This document shows positions 56,775 through 64,000 of a stretch of DNA of 64,000 nt, piece after piece. The notes under the pieces are model-generated. The model did no database searches and had not been told where the DNA came from. It saw only the letters and a program-made list of their open reading frames with translations. The stretch comes from Stropharia rugosoannulata (taxonomy: Eukaryota > Basidiomycota > Agaricomycetes > Agaricales > Strophariaceae), in contig JANCIK010000012.1 of the NCBI GenBank assembly GCA_028532985.1, positions 2,356,001-2,420,000 on the forward strand. The letters are read 5' to 3'. Position numbers and translations under genes: made by a program. Every line of letters begins with the position of its first letter. Positions within the stretch are counted from its first letter, which is position 1.

Positions 56775-57348
56775 ATGCCTGACGACCTGGCGCCTCACGA
56801 CATGGAAACACCTCACCACCTGGAAACGATACAGGAGGTAAAGAAGGTAGCCAGAAAGTACAGGCACAACTTTAGCAGGAGGAGTTATTACTGCAGGTAT
56901 TTTGCATGCTACTGAGTGACATGCATCTCTTAAATCTCCTTACCAGAAACCGAGAGAGGGAAAGAGTGAAAGGACGTATATGCATGGCCAAGAAGTGAGC
57001 TGAAAGCAGGTTAGTCTCACATCGAGTCACCCATTAGTTTATCTGACTGCTTCTCAGTCCAGACAAGCTCACTGAAGCTCAGCACGTAGCACATGCACAT
57101 TCCAGCTATGCGTACTATCTAAGGTGAACTCATTGGTTGTGTTTTAGACAACGCAGCTGACAGATATCTCTTGTAACTAGAAATAGAGAAGCAGAGAATG
57201 AAAAGTCTAGGCAATGCATGGCAAAAAAGCGGGCAGCTCTGAAAGCACAGTATGTTTCGCAGTATACTAGCTATACATATTTCTTATGTATCCCCTACTA
57301 ACTAGGTATCGCCTCTGGCGATTAGGCCTTGCTAGCCTGCTTAAGTAA
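56775..57348 (+). CDS. Unknown 115-aa basic protein with two copies of a YYxRNREx motif, five small exons
   Basis: Exons 56775-56896, 56947-56994, 57058-57123, 57181-57249 and 57306-57348. All five join in phase. Four exons are under 70 nt, and exon-intron borders fall at the same place in the duplicated unit. The unit reads SYYCRNRERERVKGRICMAK in exons A-B and AYYLRNREAENEKSRQCMAK in exons C-D, so the gene contains an internal exon-pair duplication. The motif is a strongly basic helix, related to the one in the gene at 40,480. It begins only 51 bp after the stop of the preceding gene on the same strand. DNA or RNA binding is plausible but unproven. Confidence 0.68.
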
Positions 57349-57529
57349 TAGGCTTCAGTAACAAATAAGTCACCACTGCAAATGTATTCAATGACATTGT
57401 ATCTCGAATACAGCAGCTTCATACATTCATCCGAACCATCTGAACATCAGAATAAGTACAAGACACAGACGATACATCAAGACAACGATATCAGTACTCT
57501 ACGAAAGCATTACTGACGGTATAATTGTG

Positions 57530-58949
57530 TCAGTGTCTGCTGTTTCTAGTTCTTTTGGAAGGCGAAGCCGCAAGGTTGGAATCGTCGTCGTCGTCGTTGC
57601 CATCGTTATCCCCTTATAATTTAACAAGTAAGCATGTATACCCAAAATCAAGGAATACCATATAGCTTACTGCTGCGCTTCGGTTTGGCCTCATCAATTT
57701 CGGGTTTGGGAACTTCTTTTTTCTCTTCATCATCAACGGAATCTGAATGGATGAAGTAAGACACTAGCAGCAAGTCGGTTAAATATGCAAATTGTCTCTT
57801 ACCTTTACCTTCTTGACATCTCGATCCAGATGAACCTTGTACAAACTCGGGGGCAGGGATAGGGTCGAGATTTGGTTTCTTCAGGCCAAACGCTTTCGCT
57901 GCAGCAATCTGTTCGCTACAAGTAGGAGTTTGAGGCATGGGTCTCGGCTTTCTGGTGTATATTGTTTGCTTGTATGGACTCTCTTTGATCACTGGTGCGG
58001 GAGACAAGATGCTAACACTTTCAACCTTCGCAGTAAAGGTGTCGTAGGCGTCGGCGCGGTTAGAATTGGCAGCCATATGATACTGTTTCAATGAGAACGT
58101 AACCTCAACCAGAGAACCAATAAGTTTACTTTCGAACAGCTCGGGGTCCGCCACAATATCGTCGTTCTCATCAAACACCAGCATCGAACACAACTGATGG
58201 GTGGCCTTCAAGGCATTCCACCACTCAGAGTAGCGAACCCCGATAGGATAATTTGCAGTAAAATCGGACCTGAATAGACCTATTTGGAGGGTTATTGTCA
58301 GTTCAAGTCAATGGAATAAGTAAAGGTGCGTACTTCGATTGGTAGGGTTCTTTACATGGCATTTAATCAGTACCAAGAATGGCGCGTGAAACGATATGAA
58401 TACGACATTGCTCACCATCTGCTCCCAGAGAGGGAAATTGAAGCGCATCGATTTCGTTGAGCCAGTACCTTGCAGGAAATAGCGCCTGTCGTTTGTCGCT
58501 GCAATTTTACCCTGAACCTCTTCCAGGTTTCTATAAGCAGTGAGGAAATCAGCCTCGAAGTCGGGGTCGCCATAAGGACAATCGATGGAGAACTGAAGTT
58601 TGGCATTTTGAACAGATGACGCAGGATCCCCGTACAAGGGGTTGAAATTGCCATTAGGAGCCAGGTATGCCTTATCTGATGAAACTTTCCCAACCGCAAT
58701 ACACAGTATGGGTTCGATTGGAGAATTTGGAGGACCAACAAGGGCCCAGGATGCACCTCGCGCAAGACGCCAGGTGCCCATTCCAACGAAGGAAGTAGAA
58801 GCAGTGTATTGGGGAAGATTCAGCAACTGGGCCCTTGCCCAGGGCCTGTTGTATCCTCCCCCGGTACTGTAGACAAGTTTATTGAGTACGTGTATATCAA
58901 ACGGACCAATGAGATATTATGAGTCTTACTTTCCACCAGGAGTTGACAT
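57530..58949 (-). CDS. Unknown protein with possible OB-like folds and acidic tail (paralogue A)
   Basis: Exons 58949-58930, 58866-58334, 58279-57803, 57742-57671 and 57612-57530 join in phase to give 394 aa. A further in-frame GT-AG intron at 58,415-58,350 (66 bp) probably exists, because the paralogue next door has an intron at the matching position; it would leave 372 aa. Segments: LCIAVGKVSSDKAYLAPNGN, then a DPDFEADFLTAYRNLEEVQG helix, then a second unit ending GSLVEVTFSLKQYHM and AKVESVSIL. The beta-rich pattern of the last part resembles an OB fold such as those in single-strand DNA-binding proteins, but this is inference. The tail is Lys/Glu-rich and then acidic (DNDGNDDDDD). It is a neighbour of a Helitron gene. 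Confidence 0.7.
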
Positions 58950-59126
58950 ATGAAAAGATGGAGCGGTGTGTCACAGGAACGGGAATGGGAACAGGTCGAG
59001 TTGAGTCGATGAAGCGCAATACAATAATGCACTCAATTTATAGCAGTTTGACAGAGGGCGACAGCATGGCACAAGCATAGCACAAATTGATGTAGTGATT
59101 TGGATCAGCACAAGAAGCATGGTGCA

Positions 59127-60075
59127 CTATGGATCTAAAACAACAATACTGCGAAGCACCGGTCTAATCTGTACATCCTCGTCAAGGTACAGGTCGAACG
59201 AAACAACAGCAAGCTTTCCAGGCAGAAATTCTGCCCATTGATGAACAGGTACAGGGGAGCGACAGTGAGTGACAGTCAGCATAGTCAAAAGATAATCATC
59301 CTTGATACTGTGCAGATACGGCCAAGTTTCTTCTTCGACTGGGTAATCAAGCAGCGCTCGCTTCCCATGTTGTAGTTCCTCTTGGATCAAAGTTAGTAAT
59401 ATGTCTCATATTTCACCAAGCGATGGATAACTCAACTCATGTTACGTTCCCATTCGTCCTACAGGACAAAATTAGTCCAGAAATACAAGGCAGAATCGAA
59501 GGAAATTACAAGTACCTTTTCAACGAAGATTCGTTGATGAAAACAAAAGAATGGAACACCATTCCCCAGGCTATCTTGTCCAATAAAGCGACAATCTGAA
59601 TAATCCAATCCTGTTATGGTGTGCAAGTCTCGCATGTTATCGATGGCTAATTGGAAATCGTCATCCAGCAACAAGCTGTCAGGGACCTCCAGTCGGAAGC
59701 GTTGATATGCGCTTTCCAAGCCTTCATGATAGGACATGCAGAAATCGCCTTCTGGTTTGAGGTAAGCGTCATACAGGCTTATCCTACCAATCACGGAGCA
59801 CATTCGAATCATCCTTCCCCGTCCATCCAGTAACTCGCGATAGGTAGTACAACATCCGGCCTTGGCCGCCAGAGAATAGCATGAATCGGTGGTTTTTTCA
59901 CCCCACATCGTGTTTTGTAGGAAGGTATTATTCCCAATGTAATCTCGTCCTAAACTGACGATAGTATCATGTATGCGCTCTGTAATAAATTAGCAATACA
60001 ACACTACATTACCTGTGAACGAGATAAATACTTACTAGTGAACGATTCTTGCATGTCTTGTACGAGGGCAGACAT
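59127..60075 (-). CDS. Unknown protein, divergent paralogue B of the 57,530 gene
   Basis: Exons 60075-60036, 59979-59516, 59458-59437 (22 nt) and 59380-59127 join in phase to give 259 aa. Segments that correspond to paralogue A: CSVIGRISLYDAYLKPEGDF, then FRLEVPDSLLLDDDFQLAID followed by NMRDLHTI, then a C-terminal W.YLHSIKDDYLLTMLTV and LAVVSFDLYLDED. Identity is low but the order, spacing and one intron position agree. It lacks A's acidic tail. The two genes are in tandem on the minus strand, 178 bp apart. The start codon at 60,075 overlaps the 3' end of the upstream F-box-like frame. Confidence 0.66.
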
Positions 60076-61254
60076 GATGGGAGTACGATGTCAAGACGCA
60101 TATGATATTGACCGATTCGTGCATAGAACAATAAATACATCAAAGGGAATATATGATCAAGCCAAGACCGCACGTCGCCGGTAATTAGGGCATTGTTCGT
60201 TTCCACATATGCCGCCGTCCATACGCCATAGAATATTATCGTCAACTTCTTCCAAGGGGTCCTTTGGTGATATTGAGGATCCCCTATCCAGATCGCCGCG
60301 TATACCTCCCCATCAGAAAACACTGACACCTCCCTGTCTTGTTGGGGAGTGAGGTAGAGACACAGACGATCTCCACAGAGCGGGGCAGGTTTCTCTGCAG
60401 TTCCTATCGATGTTGGCAAGATCGTGAGAATACCACTTTGAATGAAGCTTTAAACCTAATCCACAGTAATCGAAGGGACAACAGTCCCCTGAATAAACAT
60501 CTGAACGAAGTTTAGCACATAAGCCCGCTCCAAGTAGCTTTGGGAATAAGCAAAATATTCGACTGTAAGTCAAAAGGAAGCAATGCGATGTAAGTTCCGA
60601 CATTAGAATTTCTGGCAAAAGGCTGTCGCGTGCTGCAATGATGAGCATGACCTTATGCTCAGCGTTAGCCTACAAGTAAAATACATAAGTAAACGACATT
60701 GCTTCGAAGCCAAAAACTAGCGAAGGACTTACTGAACTGTACACAACTGTGTAGTAACAACCCATGCGATATTCATTGCTGCAAGCAACAGAGCGATCGA
60801 ATGTATACCCCAATTTCTTGAAGAACGTGCCCCACTGCTTCTCTGTCGCCCTGGCAGATATGTGCGAGAAATAGGGAATCAGAACTTCCATGTTTCTCAG
60901 GTAATGAGATAGATAAATCTTGCGTTCGGCGCTCATGATGAATCGAACCAAACCCCCAACTAACGCAGCGGATGAGGTCTTCAAAAGCATGAAAAGCTCA
61001 ATTGCCATGTTGTCGTCACGCACAAAAGGGCGTACAAAGAAGAGGACGCGATTCTTCACAATATCTTGACAAATGGACCTTGAACGACGGTGTACAGCCG
61101 AAAAGATAGATAGAGAATGCCAATCGCTTAGTTCAGCAATGATTGTGACAAGTTCTGTGATAGTGTAAAAAGTCTCTGCATCTGCGGATTAACTCAGGTA
61201 AACATGAATAACAGAAGCAGTTAGGTTCAAACACTCACTGGATGAAGAAGGCAT
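60009..61254 (-). pseudogene. F-box-like agaricomycete family gene with an apparent frame break
   Basis: Exons 61254-61239 (16 nt), 61181-60733 and 60669 onward join in phase. The N-terminus, with FYTITELVTIIAELSDWHSL and FSAVHRRSRSI, looks like an F-box. The following part (AIELFMLLKTSSAALVGGLV, then FKKLGYTF, then YSRIFCLFPKLLGAG and GLKLHSKWYSHDL) fits a large agaricomycete family with an F-box and a nucleotidyltransferase-like region. Near 60,370-60,390 the family-like reading moves to another frame (CGDRLCLYLTP onward, to 60,009), with no normal-size intron to explain it. I therefore treat it as probably damaged, though a sequencing error would also explain it. The second frame overlaps the first exon of paralogue B. 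Confidence 0.6.
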
Positions 61255-61489
61255 TGAAAAGGCAGAGGGTTTACGGATGCAAGAGCAAAGATGTTCCAGT
61301 TCTGCCAAGTGCAAAAGGGCAGCAATGGTGAGGATGCCTTCAAAGATATATTGATTTGGTACGATATAAGGTACGAGTTATTTCCACCAATACCATGTGT
61401 GATACATATTCAATAAAGATATTGTTGGATCATGGGTTTGGGTAAAGCAGGCTCTCAAAAGCGCTTAGTACACAGTACAAGCCTATGTT

Positions 61490-62194
61490 TTAATAGCAAA
61501 TCAGATATGAAAATCGTTGATGATGCTCTAAGCACACGTACTGTTTAAGCAAATGGGGCATGTATTGCATATTGCTATCTTTGATATCTACCAACTTGCC
61601 GTCCAAGTCTGATTTGGCTACCAAAATCTCTCCCAACCAGTCAGGAACTCGACTATCGATAAGGGAATACACTAAGTAGTTATCTGACGCAGTGGTCATG
61701 TACATTGACGACTATAATGGCGATTAATACATGCTAAACAGAAATCAGAACCAATTCTGAGCGCACCTGGTTGTAATGGATGAAAGTGTACTGATAGCCG
61801 TTGCATTTATATGGAGAAGCCTCATCCGGCATGCTACTGTCAAGTGTGTACGTTGACCGACTGTTCAACAAGCAAGTATAATGAGACAATAGGAACGGGC
61901 AGCCAGGCAGCCAAAGAAACACATCCAAGTCTTGTTGGGATACAGCTCTTGCAGCGTCTTCATATCTACCAGCCAATACAGGTACATCTGTTTTATGAAC
62001 CTGTTCACAAGATCCTCCAAAAAAGAAGCAGGTGAAGGTGAGAGGGGGCTAAGGACAACAAAGTAGGCATCAAAAGTGAACGAGCAAAGCAATATTTTGA
62101 TACACACGTTGGGCATTACAGACAACATAGTAGACATTTCTACACGCATAGATGCAACCATATCGTCATCAACAGTCCTCCAAGTCTCATTCAT
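61490..62194 (-). CDS. Unknown 188-aa protein, three exons
   Basis: Exons 62194-61944, 61860-61767 and 61711-61490, with introns of 83 and 55 bp, GT-AG, phases matching. The N-terminal third has hydrophobic stretches (CIKILLCSFTFDAYFVVLSP). The last exon reads VYSLIDSRVPDWLGEILVAK and ends after a Cys/His-containing tail. The first donor choice (61,943) is the one that keeps frame; an earlier GT at about 61,956 does not. Family unknown. A different ending would result if a GTGTGC donor near 61,544 is used to reach the next gene's exons. Confidence 0.5.
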
Positions 62195-62539
62195 TATGCT
62201 TCAGAAAAGGAGGCAAGTTCACAAAGAGGGGCGACGGTGACCAAGGATGCGGTTGAATGTAAGCACAAAGAGATGGTGAGCGATACATATCAAGGGCAAA
62301 AAAGAGCCAAAACATATGGCTGCAAATTTCAGACTAAAATCATGGCGATATGAGTTTGTAACCATCATGCGATTACTTTAAAAAGAAGTAATAACATATA
62401 CACACGGACCTTAATACGCCGAGCGCAAACATAGTCCGTGATTTGCGCTTGAAAGATAATGAATATTTGAGATGATCGCGTTGAGCAACAATATTATCCC
62501 TCCCTCCCGCCAACCAGACTTTCTACTAGGTGAATCGAT
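62195..62539. other. Divergent intergenic region
   Basis: Lies between the minus-strand gene ending at 62,194 and the Helitron gene starting at 62,540, so it would contain both promoters. The last 30 bases contain a C-rich TCCCTCCCTCCCGCC stretch. I saw no clear Helitron terminus (a 5' TC) that could be fixed with confidence. Confidence 0.4.
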
Positions 62540-64000
62540 ATGGGCGTTCTCGGTGACGAAGACCTACACGGTGTATCATTAGTAAATCTAGCAGCCATAT
62601 GCAGAAAATTAGGCTTCGTTAAATATAAGGACACGCGAACACGCACATTACTTCATGCAGCGATAGAAGTTCTTACAGAGGAGGAAAGAGAAACAATCAT
62701 GGACGAGCTGCGTCAAGCGGTAGTTGAAGGGGCCACTGGATACAAGCGCAAACGTGTCAACCAAATTTCTCATAATAACAAGCGACAGAAAATATGTGGA
62801 CAGGGAGAAACACCTATACAAGACACTGACGGCAGTGATAGCGAACGTGAGCTGTCATATACTGAACAAGTTATGTGACAGGAAACTGACCTACCACTAC
62901 TCCATTAAAGACGATACCGTAATCAGGGAATATGGAGGATCAGGTGTTGAAGAGGGTATATCAACAGGCGAAGATCAAGGTTGTGCCGCATCATCTGCGG
63001 ACAGAATCAAGGAGATTATCGATTCTGATTTTTTGAGGCCACCAACCAAGGAGGAAATTGACGAAGTGACGGCCAGGTTCATCGACGCTACGAGTAACCA
63101 GGCATTGCAGACAGGAGCATGTGGCAGCTGCGCACGAGAGTCCAGCATTCGGGAACTGGTGGAGATGGACATTGATAAAATTCCTAACAAGGACATGTTA
63201 AAACCACATACCCCTCATCCTGCGCACGTATTAACAGCTGGCATTCTTCTTTATGACAAAGCACTGTACTTGGATGACCGTAAAACGCAGATATGCTGTG
63301 AATGCTTACTCTGTCTAAAATCCGAAAAACAACCAAAGTTCAGTCTAGCGAACAATATGTGGATAGGAGACGTACTGGCAGAGCTTAAAGGACTTTCCCT
63401 GGCAGAGCGTCTTCTAATAGCAAAATACTACCCTTCTGCATACGTCGTCAAGCTCTATCCTAAACATAAAAGGGCAAAGAAATGGGATAAGAAACTTCTA
63501 TACGACGGATTGAAAGGAAATGTGTCCACTTACAAGCTCAACCCTAAAGATGTTGCACCCATTATCGATGGTGAAACTTACCCACTGTCGCCCAAGATAT
63601 TGTCGGCCACCATAGGTGTAACATTTGTCGGACCAAAAGGCCGCATAGCGGAGGTGTTGCCACGCGATATTGCCAGGGTTAGGAGAAAGAGGATACGGAG
63701 TGCTTTGCAGTGGCTGAAGACTATATATGCGGATATAACGATATCTGAGGATAATTTGGCAAGTCTGCCGGAAGACAGCATACCGGAAGAGATTTTGTTG
63801 GTCACTAAACAGTCAGAAGATACGGAAGCATTAGGACGAGAACATAACAGATACATACCTGATGAGGAAGACGAAGCAAGTAATTAAGATAACAACCATC
63901 TAATAATAGCTATTACTTACGGTATAGTCATAGACGTGAGACAACAAGAAGACATCAGGCTACAAGAGGCATTGAATGAAGCAGGTCTAGTTGAGGTTAA
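62540..64000 (+). CDS. Helitron replicase/helicase, N-terminal part (runs off the window)
   Basis: Rolling-circle transposon protein; only its start is present. Exons are 62540-62846, 62911-63879 and 63928 to beyond 64,000, joined in phase (introns 64 and 48 bp). The DUF6570 region (PF20209 type) of fungal Helitrons is plain: IDATSNQALQTGACGSCARE, PHPAHVLTAGILL, NNMWIGDVLAELKGLSLAER, LLIAKYYPSAYVVKLYPK, then GNVSTYKLN and a SATIGVTFVGPK segment. The upstream exon begins MGVLGDEDLHGVSLVNLAAI and contains a basic YKRKRVNQ stretch. The Rep HUH motif and the Pif1-like helicase expected downstream lie outside. No stop interrupts it here. Confidence 0.88.

Overview
This looks like the genome of an agaricomycete (mushroom-forming basidiomycete). 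The evidence is spliced genes with many 48-66 bp introns, a HET-domain gene, a TPR-CHAT gene with micro-exons, a KDZ transposase with its cysteine-cluster region, a DUF6570-type Helitron and Ty1/copia retrotransposons. I cannot name the species. All exon joins below were worked out by hand from splice sites and reading phase.

The window is a transposon-rich accessory region, with gene islands lying between about 20 kb of GC-rich, CpG-rich, non-coding dispersed repeat. Region by region: 1-1.1 kb repeat; 1.27-3.29 kb HET gene (minus); 4.4-11.6 kb repeat with a broken CHAT gene fragment at 7.9-8.3 kb; 12.5-16.5 kb TPR-CHAT gene (plus) ending at an apparent nonsense codon; 16.7-21.85 kb repeat; 22.3-22.9 kb a histidine-rich small secreted protein (minus), its start codon separated from its old promoter by a gag-only LTR element at 22.94-25.84 kb; 26.19-30.88 kb a young copia element with identical LTRs and one frame break; 30.9-35.7 kb repeat.

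The second half holds a KDZ transposase (36.0-39.8 kb, minus) with three compact neighbours: a basic-region protein, a protein with only the RNase H1 N-terminal domain, and a 652-aa acidic-tail protein. More repeat follows at 45.3-49.5 kb, including an inverted copy of the 8.3-10.3 kb block. An AT-rich zone then carries an unusual fold-back element at 52.9-54.0 kb and 136-bp tandem repeats at 55.6-55.9 kb.

A dense cluster of small multi-exon genes occupies 56.0-62.2 kb: two small plus-strand genes, two paralogous minus-strand genes that may have OB-like folds, a frame-broken F-box-like gene and one unknown gene. The 5' part of a Helitron replicase/helicase gene begins at 62.54 kb and runs off the window.

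HET and TPR-CHAT proteins are both families tied to fungal self/non-self recognition and regulated cell death, so the left 16 kb could be a small immunity or incompatibility locus. The other islands look like mobile elements with possible cargo.
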